Part shown: piece after piece, positions 19,306 through 26,874 of the stretch
Layout of the letters: each line of letters starts with the position of its first letter
Position numbering within the stretch: the stretch's first letter is position 1
From: Bremerella sp. JC817
GTDB lineage: Bacteria; Planctomycetota; Planctomycetia; Pirellulales; Pirellulaceae
Length of the DNA: 64,000 nucleotides
Assembly: GCF_040718835.1 (NCBI RefSeq)
Contig: NZ_JBFEFG010000274.1
Location: forward strand, 496,001-560,000
Direction of reading: 5' to 3'
Made by a program: the position numbers and the translations under genes
The notes under the pieces: generated by a model
Told to the model about the DNA's origin: nothing
What the model saw: only the letters and a program-made list of their open reading frames with translations
Databases searched by the model: none

Positions 19306-20276
19306 ATCTGGAAGTTGAGTTCTTCTTCGAGCTGCCCCACCGCTTCCGACCGAAGTCGAAGACGAGGCTTTTCCAGCAGTACCGTCGTGTTCGGATCGAC
19401 GCTACGGGTCAGCCAGACACTGGAACCAATCACGCTGTGATTGCCCACCACCGTTCGCCCACCCAGGACCGTGGCATTCGCATAGATCACCACGCTGTCT
19501 TCAATCGTGGGATGACGTTTGATTCCGCGAACGAGGTTACCCTCATTGTCGGTATCGAACGACAAGGCACCCAGCGTCACGCCCTGATACAGCTTCACGT
19601 GCTTGCCGATCTCGCAGGTCTGACCAATCACCACACCGGTGCCGTGGTCGATAAAGAAGTAACTGCCGATCGTTGCCCCAGGATGAATATCGATCCCGGT
19701 TTGCTTGTGGGCCCATTCGGTCATCATCCGCGGGATGAACGGCACGCCGAGCCGGTACAGCGTATTCGCTACGCGGTAAACGGTGATCGCTTCCAGGCCG
19801 GGATAGCAGAAGATGACTTCATCAAGGTTGGTGCACGCAGGGTCGCCATCGTAGGCGGCTTGCACGTCGGTGGCGAGGATCTCGCGAAGGTTCGGGATGC
19901 GATTGAGAAACTCGATCGCCATGGCCTGACCTTTGGCCTCGAAGTCGGTCTCTTGCTGCGGATCGCAGGTGTCTGGCTTGCCGTTGACGCGTTCGTCGTG
20001 GCGCAAAGCCCGAGCGATCTGGACGGTCAGCTTGTCGTGCAGACCATCGATGATGTCGCCGACGTGATAGGTGATGTTCCCCATGTGCAGGCCTTCACGG
20101 CGCTGGTAACCGGGATAGAGGATTTCCTTGACGTCTTCCAGGATCGAAATCACCACTTCGTAGTTGGGCAGTGGGCAGTGCCCCAGATGGTTGATCTTAC
20201 CGATCTGCTGGTAGGTGCTGACGATGCGGTCGGTCAGCGTAGGAAGATCTTCTTTCAAGCGTGCATCGGAAGCCAT
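19302..20276 (-). CDS. cysE: Serine O-acetyltransferase (CysE/EpsC type)
   Basis: Makes O-acetylserine from serine and acetyl-CoA, the committed step of cysteine synthesis. The C-terminal left-handed beta-helix has the hexapeptide signature ([42 protein letters not shown]). The helical N-terminal part (about 170 residues) matches the EpsC-like long form; 324 residues in total against about 270 in E. coli. AAAGGA precedes the ATG. Upstream lies a cysteine-rich leader ORF with alternative hairpins, suggesting control by cysteine supply (inference). No cysK is in the window. Confidence 0.93.
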   Translation of the reverse strand: MASDARLKEDLPTLTDRIVSTYQQIGKINHLGHCPLPNYEVVISILEDVKEILYPGYQRREGLHMGNITYHVGDIIDGLHDKLTVQIARALRHDERVNGKPDTCDPQQETDFEAKGQAMAIEFLNRIPNLREILATDVQAAYDGDPACTNLDEVIFCYPGLEAITVYRVANTLYRLGVPFIPRMMTEWAHKQTGIDIHPGATIGSYFFIDHGTGVVIGQTCEIGKHVKLYQGVTLGALSFDTDNEGNLVRGIKRHPTIEDSVVIYANATVLGGRTVVGNHSVIGSSVWLTRSVDPNTTVLLEKPRLRLRSEAVGQLEEELNFQI

Positions 20277-20313
20277 CGCGTGTGTCCTTTGATTTTGAAC
20301 CGTTGAGAGAGGT

Positions 20314-20382
20314 GGGCCGTGGGTACCAGGGTCGATCGCAGGCCCGAGCTAGCAGCAGGCCTGAGTTGCTTCTAGGAGCAAC
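20314..20382 (-). promoter_or_regulatory. Candidate cysteine attenuator: overlapping hairpins between the leader ORF and cysE
   Basis: Three inverted repeats on the minus strand. Hairpin 1 is GTTGCT/AGCAAC (20377-20382 with 20365-20370); its 5' arm is made of the last Cys codons of the leader and the stop codon is in the loop. Hairpin 2 is CAGGCC/GGCCTG (20358-20363 with 20339-20344). Hairpin 3 is GGGCC/GGCCC (20341-20345 with 20314-20318). Hairpins 2 and 3 share 20341-20344 and cannot form together. No U-run follows hairpin 3, so the output could be Rho-dependent or translational and not intrinsic termination. Confidence 0.5.
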
Positions 20383-20473
20383 AACAGAGGCAGGTTCGAC
20401 AGTAGCAGGTAGCCAGCCGTTGCATGGTTCGGTTCAAGTTTGCCGGTTGCATGGACTTTTCCACAGGGTTCAT
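20372..20473 (-). CDS. Cysteine-rich leader peptide upstream of cysE
   Basis: Short ORF of 33 codons ending in a Cys-dense tail. Residues 23, 25, 28, 30, 31 and 32 are all Cys (ATCYCRTCLCCCS then TAG). Internal ATGs at 20452 (residue 8, with GGAAAAG as Shine-Dalgarno at 20456-20462) or 20425 (residue 17) could be the real start, giving 26 or 17 residues. It lies 95 bp upstream of the serine acetyltransferase start on the same strand. Cys is normally rare, so six of eleven codons next to a cysteine-synthesis gene is very unlikely by chance. The likely role is a sensor of charged tRNA-Cys through ribosome stalling. Confidence 0.65.
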   Translation of the reverse strand: MNPVEKSMQPANLNRTMQRLATCYCRTCLCCCS

Positions 20474-20560
20474 TCAGGGGTTGGATGCCCGGCCTGACAA
20501 ATGGTCACCAATGTTTTCGTCGTCAGAGACGTTAAAAATGAACCCTAACGGGGCAATCAA

Positions 20561-20607
20561 TAAAAAAGCCCTCGCTTTCGTATTTTCGCAAACTTGAAAG
20601 CAAGGGC
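20561..20607 (-). terminator. Intrinsic terminator downstream of the EF-G paralogue
   Basis: On the minus strand GCCCTTGCTTTC (20596-20607) pairs with GAAAGCGAGGGC (20568-20579; one G-U), followed by TTTTTTA. It lies about 95 bp past the EF-G stop and upstream of the cysE leader. Confidence 0.85.
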
Positions 20608-20660
20608 AAGCACACAGAAGGTACGGGGCATATTTCCTTGGTGCGATGAACCACCGACTC

Positions 20661-20682
20661 CCTCTCCCTCTGCGGGGAGAGG
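20661..20682. repeat. Short GC-rich inverted repeat after the EF-G gene
   Basis: CCTCTCCC (20661-20668) and GGGAGAGG (20675-20682) around a 6-nt loop, 20 bp past the EF-G stop. No T-run on either side, so it is not a standard terminator. It could stabilise the mRNA 3' end or be a dispersed element. Confidence 0.45.
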
Positions 20683-20702
20683 AAGCAGAATCGGGGATCG
20701 CC

Positions 20703-22802
20703 TTAGGTTGCCATCTCCTCTTCTTCTTGCATATGGTAGCGATGCTTCTCTTGCAGATGTGTCGGCATCGGGGCGTAGTGCGAGAAGTTCATGCTATAAC
20801 TTCCCTGGCCGCCGGTCAGACTCGACAGGCTACGTGCGTACGAGCCGGTCTCTGCCAAAGGAGCGACACAAACGACCGTTTGCATGTTCGGGCCTGCATC
20901 TTCGGTTCCCGAAATCTGGCCACGCCGAGTCGCCATGTCGCTGTAAACATCCCCCACACATTCCACTGGAACGGTCACATGCATCTCGACCATCGGTTCC
21001 ATCAATTGCGGCCCAGCCAGCTTGCACACCTCTCGCATCGCTGCCGATGCCGCAATTCGGAACGCTGTTTCCGAACTGTCGACCGGATGATGCTTTCCGT
21101 AATGGACTTCCACGCAGACGTCCTGCATCGGATAGCCAGCCAGAACGCCTTTGCGAACGCGATCGAGCAAACCTTTTTCGACCGCCGGCATGAAGTTGCC
21201 GGGGATCGAAGCCCCCACGATCGAATCGATCCACAGGAAGTTCATCGAATCGAAGTAGTGGACATGCTTCATGCTGGGGAAGTTTGCCTTCGTCGCGAAC
21301 GCGGCGATATCAGTTCCCTGAGGCAGTGGCTGCACGCGGATGTGCACTTCGCCAAACTGACCTCGCCCACCCGACTGCTTTTTGTGGCGATACGAGCCAT
21401 GCGCCGGATAGGTGATCGATTCGCGGAACGGAATCCGAGGTTCATACGTTTCGATCTCAAGATGGTCGCGTCGAGCCAGGCGCTCCTGGATCAGCGACAG
21501 ATGCAGCTCGCTCATGCCTCGCAGCACCAGTTCGTGCGTCTCTTCATCATGCTCGACGCGGATCGTCGGATCCTCTTCAACCAGCTTATGAAGGGCGGCG
21601 CTGAGCTTCGCTTCATCGTTCCGGCTCTTGGGACGGATCGCCACACCGACCATCGGTTGTGGAAACTCGATTTCGGGAAGCTCCCACTCCCCTTCATTCG
21701 TCCCGGTATGCAGTTGATCCATCTTGGCCACCGCCACGATATCGCCAGGGCCGGCATGGTCGACCGGAACCAGGTGATTCGCTTGCACGTCCAGCAGTTG
21801 ACCAATTCGCAGACCCTTGCGGCCGTTGCTGCCGGGCAAGGTCATATCCTTTCGCAGCGTGCCGTTGAACACGCGAATGTAACTAAGCTTCTGCACGAAC
21901 GGATCGATCCGGGTCTGGATGACCTGGGCGGCGAGAGGGCCGTCAGGATCGCCCGATAGTTCGATCTCGCTGCCGTCCATCCTCCGCGCGGTGCGATGCA
22001 CCATCGATGGCGGCAACGAACAGAGTGCCATCGCATCGAGCAGTTCGGCAATGCCCACACCCTTCTTGATGCTGCAGCAGACGATCGGAATCAACGTTCC
22101 TTTCGCGACCGCTTGGGGGATGAGCCGTTTCAAATCTTCGTTGGATGGCACTTCGCCTTCGAAGTAGCGTTCCATCCACGCTTCGTCCGCTTCGATCGAA
22201 GCTTCGACGAGCGACTCTTTGTAAATGGCTGGGTCGATCGGGGCGTTTCGAGTGTCGGCACGTTCATCAAAGATGCTCAGCACACCTTCGATACTGCCGT
22301 GCAGCAGTTCCGGAAAATTGATCGGCACACAGGCCTGGCCAAACGTATCACGGATCGATTGCATCAACGCCGCGAAGTCGAGATGATCGGCATCGATCTT
22401 GTTGAGCACGATCATGCGACCAATCCCTGCTTTCTCGGCTTCCGCAAACACACGTCTCGTGTTCACGGCGATACCGGCATGGGCATCAATCACAATCATG
22501 GCCGTATCAGCACCCCGCATGGCCGAGATCGTTTGGCCGATGAAGTCGGGATAGCCAGGGGCGTCGATTACATTGAATCGCAGCCCCTCATGTTGAAAAT
22601 GGGCGAGCGTCGCCTCAATAGAAAGGTGATGAGCCTTTTCCTCGGGCTCGAAATCACAAACACTTGTTCCGTCGTCCACACTGTGGAATCCATCCACCGC
22701 GTGCGTGGTCTCGAGGAGGCGGTCAATCAGGCTCGTCTTCCCGGTCGAACCGTGACCGCATAGAACAATATCGCGGACGGTCTCTGAAACACAAGTAGCC
22801 AT
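20703..22802 (-). CDS. Elongation factor G paralogue (EF-G-like GTPase)
   Basis: A five-domain translational GTPase of 699 residues, in the EF-G/FusA2-like group and not the main elongation factor. G1 is GHGSTGKT (16-23; housekeeping EF-G has GHIDAGKT), G3 is DAPGYPDF (80-87) and G4 is NKID (134-137). The switch I RGITI sequence of EF-G is replaced by AHHLSIE (58-64). Domain IV ends in a classical fold (VEVHYGKHHPVDSSETAFRIAA). ATG 22802 is chosen over longer frames because GGAAGGAG lies directly upstream. The roughly 190-bp leader contains several inverted repeats. Possible roles are a secondary elongation or recycling factor. Confidence 0.88.
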   Translation of the reverse strand: MATCVSETVRDIVLCGHGSTGKTSLIDRLLETTHAVDGFHSVDDGTSVCDFEPEEKAHHLSIEATLAHFQHEGLRFNVIDAPGYPDFIGQTISAMRGADTAMIVIDAHAGIAVNTRRVFAEAEKAGIGRMIVLNKIDADHLDFAALMQSIRDTFGQACVPINFPELLHGSIEGVLSIFDERADTRNAPIDPAIYKESLVEASIEADEAWMERYFEGEVPSNEDLKRLIPQAVAKGTLIPIVCCSIKKGVGIAELLDAMALCSLPPSMVHRTARRMDGSEIELSGDPDGPLAAQVIQTRIDPFVQKLSYIRVFNGTLRKDMTLPGSNGRKGLRIGQLLDVQANHLVPVDHAGPGDIVAVAKMDQLHTGTNEGEWELPEIEFPQPMVGVAIRPKSRNDEAKLSAALHKLVEEDPTIRVEHDEETHELVLRGMSELHLSLIQERLARRDHLEIETYEPRIPFRESITYPAHGSYRHKKQSGGRGQFGEVHIRVQPLPQGTDIAAFATKANFPSMKHVHYFDSMNFLWIDSIVGASIPGNFMPAVEKGLLDRVRKGVLAGYPMQDVCVEVHYGKHHPVDSSETAFRIAASAAMREVCKLAGPQLMEPMVEMHVTVPVECVGDVYSDMATRRGQISGTEDAGPNMQTVVCVAPLAETGSYARSLSSLTGGQGSYSMNFSHYAPMPTHLQEKHRYHMQEEEEMAT

Positions 22803-22849
22803 AATAAACTCCTTCCGTGTGTGGAAAAAACACGAGAAAAGGATGCGTC

Positions 22850-22921
22850 CCCGTGGGGAATCCACGGGAAACCTCTTCTCCGTGGGGTGGCTGTTTATGG
22901 CATCTGAAAACTGGTTTTCAG
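22850..22921 (-). promoter_or_regulatory. Structured leader of the EF-G paralogue
   Basis: Two perfect inverted repeats lie in the untranslated leader: CCCGTGG/CCACGGG (22850-22856 with 22862-22868) and CTGAAAAC/GTTTTCAG (22904-22911 with 22914-22921, 2-nt spacer). The second is nearly a full palindrome and could be a protein operator or an RNA hairpin. Confidence 0.4.
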
Positions 22922-22989
22922 TGTCAGTCTGTGGTGTTCAGGTCGGGGTAATTGCTCCGAGATGAATCAAGTTACATGTGTCATATTCT

Positions 22990-22995
22990 ATTATA
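22990..22995 (-). promoter_or_regulatory. Candidate -10 box upstream of the EF-G paralogue
   Basis: Perfect TATAAT on the minus strand just after the stop of the upstream gene. I see no good -35 at standard spacing, so the call is weak. It would give a leader of about 180 nt. Confidence 0.3.
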
Positions 22996-22998
22996 GTA

Positions 22999-23715
22999 TT
23001 ATCGACTTAATGCGGGAGAATTACCGGTCCGAGTTATTCCAAATGGTGGAAATTTCTCGACCGGATGTACCTGGACAATCAACACATGATGTTCCTTTTC
23101 ATTGAACTGCGACGCGACCAAAAGGTAAGCTTCTGGTGCGTTGCCTTCGTATAAGAATCGCTCCTCAATCCGATCGGAACGCGAAACCTGCTCGGTCGCC
23201 CAGGCTTCGCGATCATCCTTCTGATGGCGCAGGTTTAACTGCATCCGAAACTGCAGTTGTCCACCAGAATTTCTCACACCGAAGAAGCCTGCAATTTGTC
23301 CGGTGTCGAATAAATGGCGAGGTGCGGTATCGGATGGAAACAGTTCGGGATAGATGAATGAACTGGCATGTGCGACCGCCGGCCAATCTCCGACGTGCAC
23401 CTCGTTCTCGAGCAAAGGTTTGCTGGAACCCTTCAGTAGCGAGGCGCGTTGCTGCTCGGTGATCACGGCCCAGGCAGAGGTCGAGTTCGCCATGGGGTTC
23501 CACGTCGTGTCGATCGCTTTGACATCGAAAGTTGGCAGATCGTAAATCTGATAAAGAACGACCGCCTTGGCAGGTCGATGGTATCCCCAGATTCCCAAGC
23601 CGATCGCCAACAGAGTGACGATCAGCATCATGGTTCCCAGACTGAATCGAAGCGAACTTCGACGAGCCGAGCGTTGGGGTTGGGATTCAGAAGGTTCCAA
23701 ACGCTCAGGCTTCAT
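22999..23715 (-). CDS. Hypothetical membrane-anchored protein, planctomycete type
   Basis: Not recognised beyond its N-terminus. A basic stretch (residues 14-24) and SLRFSLGTMMLIVTLLAIGLGIWG form one membrane helix of a kind often seen in planctomycete orphan proteins. The remaining 190 residues are soluble and would face outward, with no Cys and no known motif. 238 residues. It begins 9 bp after the hisA stop, so it is probably cotranscribed with hisH-hisA, though no functional tie is apparent. Confidence 0.65.
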   Translation of the reverse strand: MKPERLEPSESQPQRSARRSSLRFSLGTMMLIVTLLAIGLGIWGYHRPAKAVVLYQIYDLPTFDVKAIDTTWNPMANSTSAWAVITEQQRASLLKGSSKPLLENEVHVGDWPAVAHASSFIYPELFPSDTAPRHLFDTGQIAGFFGVRNSGGQLQFRMQLNLRHQKDDREAWATEQVSRSDRIEERFLYEGNAPEAYLLVASQFNEKEHHVLIVQVHPVEKFPPFGITRTGNSPALSR

Positions 23716-23724
23716 GGCAGGCAG

Positions 23725-24447
23725 TTACCTCACGCCACCGGCAGCTTCCACTGCCTGACTGACGGTTAAACGTCCTTCGTAGAGCGAACGACCAACGATG
23801 GCACCATCGAGACCTGCTTGAGCCAGGTTCGTGACATCTTCGACGGTAGTCACGCCGCCCGAGGCGACGACCGGCAGACGGACGGCCTGCTTCATAGCTT
23901 GCATCGCTTCGACATTCGGACCGGCCAGCATGCCGTCGGTCGCGATGTCGGTGTAAATGAGGGCGGCGATAGGCAGGTGCTCGTACGTCTTCGCCAGATC
24001 GATAGCCGACGTGCTGCTCACTTCCAACCAACCATCGGTAGCGACCATGCCTTCTTTGGCATCGATCCCCAGCACAAGCTTCTCGGGGAACTTCTCGCAC
24101 ATCGCGGCGAACCAGTCTGGTTCTCGCAGGGCTTTAGTTCCGATCACCAAACGAGCCAATCCGAGGTCGAGTAGCTGCTCGATCGTTTGCTCATCGCGGA
24201 TGCCGCCACCCACTTCGCAAGGAATATCGACCGCCGAGACAATGGCGGAGATCGCGGCACGATTCTTCAGGCTGCCATCTTTGGCACCATCCAGATCGAC
24301 CAGATGCAGACAGTCGGCACCTTCACCAACCCAACGCTTGGCCATCTCGGCGGGGTCGTCGCCATAGACCGTTTCGCGGTTGTAATCCCCTTGCTGGAGT
24401 CGGACACACTTGCCGCCGAGGAGATCGATCGCGGGCCAAATCTGCAT
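23725..24447 (-). CDS. hisA: HisA, phosphoribosyl-formimino-AICAR ribotide isomerase
   Basis: Fourth enzyme of histidine synthesis, a cytosolic TIM barrel. It shows PAIDLLGGKCVRLQQGDY at the start with catalytic Asp near residue 8, the half-barrel phosphate motifs EVGGGIR and VASGGVTT, and the second Asp in YTDIATDG. 240 residues, standard length. ATG 24447 is preferred over an upstream frame because AAAGGAA precedes it. It lies 116 bp downstream of hisH on the same strand. Confidence 0.97.
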   Translation of the reverse strand: MQIWPAIDLLGGKCVRLQQGDYNRETVYGDDPAEMAKRWVGEGADCLHLVDLDGAKDGSLKNRAAISAIVSAVDIPCEVGGGIRDEQTIEQLLDLGLARLVIGTKALREPDWFAAMCEKFPEKLVLGIDAKEGMVATDGWLEVSSTSAIDLAKTYEHLPIAALIYTDIATDGMLAGPNVEAMQAMKQAVRLPVVASGGVTTVEDVTNLAQAGLDGAIVGRSLYEGRLTVSQAVEAAGGVR

Positions 24448-24563
24448 GGTGGGTTCCTTTCTGCACCACACGATCGAAACCGGTGGCGTTCTGGCAATAT
24501 CTCAAATAGGGAGAAACACGGCAAGAAAATTCCTGCCGCCGGGAAGTTAGACCGCCGTCGGCC

Positions 24564-25172
24564 TTACGCCAATTCGGCGAAGTTCTGCAGCACCTTCAAA
24601 CCAGCATGCTGGCTCTTTTCAGGGTGGAACTGCGTCGCGTAGAGATTGTCTTTCCAGACAGCCGCACAAAATCGACCGCCGTAGTCCGCCTCGATCGCAA
24701 CGACATCCGTATCTTTGGGAACGACATAATAAGAGTGGACGAAATAGAAGTTCGTCCCTTCGTCGATCCCCTCGAAAATCGGCGGCTTGTGGAGGAAGCA
24801 GGCCTGATTCCAACCCATGTGGGGGACTTTGTAGCCATGTGGCAGGTCGAACTTGACCACTTCGCCTGGCAAGATCCCCAGGCCTTCGTGCTCGCCACCT
24901 TCGTAGCTGACGTCGAACAGCATCTGCAGACCGAGGCAAATCCCCAGAAACGGCGTGCCTGCTTCGATCTGATCTTTGATCGGACCTACCAGGTCACGGC
25001 GACGTAGCTCGTCGACGGCGTCGCCACACGCCCCGACGCCTGGCAAGACAAGCTTGCTGGCCGACGCGATTTCCTTCGGATCGCTGGTGATATGGGCCTC
25101 GTGCCCGGTTCGCTCGAAAGCTTTTTGGACACTGCGGAGGTTTCCCATCTGGTAGTCGACGATCGTAATCAT
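24564..25172 (-). CDS. hisH: HisH, glutamine amidotransferase subunit of imidazole glycerol phosphate synthase
   Basis: Releases ammonia from glutamine for the HisF cyclase. Class I amidotransferase with nucleophile Cys in FLGICLGLQ and His/Glu in TQFHPEKSQ. From ATG 25172 (MITIVDYQMGNLRSV) it is 202 residues, the family norm; the longer frame adds an implausible 26-residue extension. HisF is not in the window, so the pathway genes are split in this genome. Confidence 0.96.
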   Translation of the reverse strand: MITIVDYQMGNLRSVQKAFERTGHEAHITSDPKEIASASKLVLPGVGACGDAVDELRRRDLVGPIKDQIEAGTPFLGICLGLQMLFDVSYEGGEHEGLGILPGEVVKFDLPHGYKVPHMGWNQACFLHKPPIFEGIDEGTNFYFVHSYYVVPKDTDVVAIEADYGGRFCAAVWKDNLYATQFHPEKSQHAGLKVLQNFAELA

Positions 25173-25333
25173 CAGCGAACGAATTCTCTTCACGGGACAG
25201 TACGAACAGGCCAGCAGCCGGAGATGAAAGGATTCCCCTGGCGGACACAAACGACGAACATAAGTTCGCCTAGGCCACCCATTGTAATTCGTCCGCCCCC
25301 ATTCTGGCAGACGTGCCCCGGCAGAGATCGCCG

Positions 25334-26134
25334 CTAGTTCGACGATTCGGCGTAGATCACCAGGTCGACGCGACGATTTCGCTGCTGCCCGGCAGGGGTC
25401 GCATTGGAGACAACCGGGTGGTTCGAGCCATGCCCGACGACCACAATCCGTGACGGATCGAGCCGATAACGGCCGGTCAACTGGTCGAAGATCGACTGAG
25501 CCATGCTGGCCGAAAGCTGATGATTCGACGTATAGGGCGGATTGACCGGCTGGTTGTCGGTATGCCCTTCGACCCCAATCTTATTGGTGGGGAAGTCACG
25601 CTGCAGAATACTGCTGACCTGAGACAACACATTGTCGGCATTGGGGCTCAGCGAGTTCGTTCCGGGATGGAACAGCATGTCGGCTGGAATCTCGATGCGA
25701 ATGACATCGCCATCTTGCCGGGCCGTTACCCCAGGGATTTGAATTTTGCTGAGATCCGCGGTCAGGCTGTTGTTCGGGCGAATGACAGCTCCCCCTCGAT
25801 ACTGGGTCGAAGCGAGGAGCGTTTGCACCTTTTCATCTTTCTCTTTCGCCATCTGCTGCGACTGGGCGAGCTGATTAGCGGTGTCTCCGAGCTGCCGACG
25901 AACCAGCGTGAGTTCGTCTTGCAGGATCTTCGATTGCTGTTGGGCTTGGGCCAACTGCGAATGGAGATCCTGATTCGAGGCATCCAGTCCCGACGCCCGG
26001 CGTTCAAATTCAGCGATCTGAGCCTGGGTTTGCTGCTGCGCAAGCACCTGCTGCTGACGCCAGGCTGCATTCTGATTGCAACCGAGGCCAGCAACTGCTA
26101 GCGAAACGAGTGTCAGACAGCAATGGCGAAACAT
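25334..26134 (-). CDS. OmpA-family peptidoglycan-associated lipoprotein
   Basis: A 266-residue envelope protein. It has a signal peptide with lipobox AGLGCNQN (Cys near residue 19), then a Gln-rich coiled coil (about 25-100). The C-terminal OmpA/MotB-type domain carries NKIGVEGHTDNQPV, with the DNHQLSASMA-type helix and RRVDLVIY strand that bind diaminopimelate. A role in tethering an inner or outer membrane to the wall is likely. ATG 26134 is chosen; the TTG six codons upstream has no advantage. Confidence 0.88.
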   Translation of the reverse strand: MFRHCCLTLVSLAVAGLGCNQNAAWRQQQVLAQQQTQAQIAEFERRASGLDASNQDLHSQLAQAQQQSKILQDELTLVRRQLGDTANQLAQSQQMAKEKDEKVQTLLASTQYRGGAVIRPNNSLTADLSKIQIPGVTARQDGDVIRIEIPADMLFHPGTNSLSPNADNVLSQVSSILQRDFPTNKIGVEGHTDNQPVNPPYTSNHQLSASMAQSIFDQLTGRYRLDPSRIVVVGHGSNHPVVSNATPAGQQRNRRVDLVIYAESSN

Positions 26135-26230
26135 GGCAGGCCGTGTCGACAAAGGGCCGAGGAAACTTGAGGGAAAAATCTGATTTGCGGCGGGATATTA
26201 ACAACCCACCCAATCGTCGACAAGGCCGAT

Positions 26231-26785
26231 TTAAGAAAGCGAAGCGTCGAAAGTCTCGTCGCAGCCAAGAGATTCGTGGCGAAAGTGCCCCGATAGGCGT
26301 TCGACTGCTGGCAGCCATGCATGCTGAGGGTACTGGCCGTAATAGCGTTTGATGAAATGCCTGCCGGGCAGATGCTCGCAGTGGGTTTCCCATCCAACCC
26401 GCTGCATCAATCGTGTGCTGATTCGTTCGTTCGATAGCTCGCAGACGGTCGCATGAACGCGGCGATGGGCGGCGACCCAGTCCAACACTTCTGCACTACG
26501 ACGAAGCGTCTTCCAACTGGTCTGCCGCGTCGACTCGACATAGGCCAGCGTCAGAAAGCCGGGCGAACTGAGCGGCAAGTTGTAATACAGCCGGCAGTGA
26601 TCGCCCCCTTGGGCATGCTTGCGGCGCCCCAGCGTGACGATCTCGAGCCGCGAGATCAGCTTCGGCCAGGGTCGAAACGACAGCCCGCGGAAGTCTCCTT
26701 CCTCAACGCAGATCACGCCATAGCGTCGCTGGCGAACCAGCGCGGCAGCGTCGTTCAGATTGTCGATCGTTTCAAACCAAAGCAT
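26231..26785 (-). CDS. Hypothetical protein, remotely GNAT-like
   Basis: 184 residues with no sure family. The segment near residues 112-136 (VCELSNERISTRLMQRVGWE) resembles the motif near the end of GNAT N-acetyltransferases (E-x-SN-x-R...GW), and the preceding part could form the mixed sheet of that fold. No clear acetyl-CoA loop (Q/RxxGxG/A) is visible, so catalytic activity is doubtful. It stands between the OmpA-like gene and the prepilin-peptidase operon. Confidence 0.55.
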   Translation of the reverse strand: MLWFETIDNLNDAAALVRQRRYGVICVEEGDFRGLSFRPWPKLISRLEIVTLGRRKHAQGGDHCRLYYNLPLSSPGFLTLAYVESTRQTSWKTLRRSAEVLDWVAAHRRVHATVCELSNERISTRLMQRVGWETHCEHLPGRHFIKRYYGQYPQHAWLPAVERLSGHFRHESLGCDETFDASLS

Positions 26786-26874
26786 CGGTGAGCTCCCTGG
26801 AAAAAGGATAGCTCACCAATTGAGGTCAGGTCGCAACGATTTTTCGGCCGAATCCCTTCGATCCGCGTTGACCG

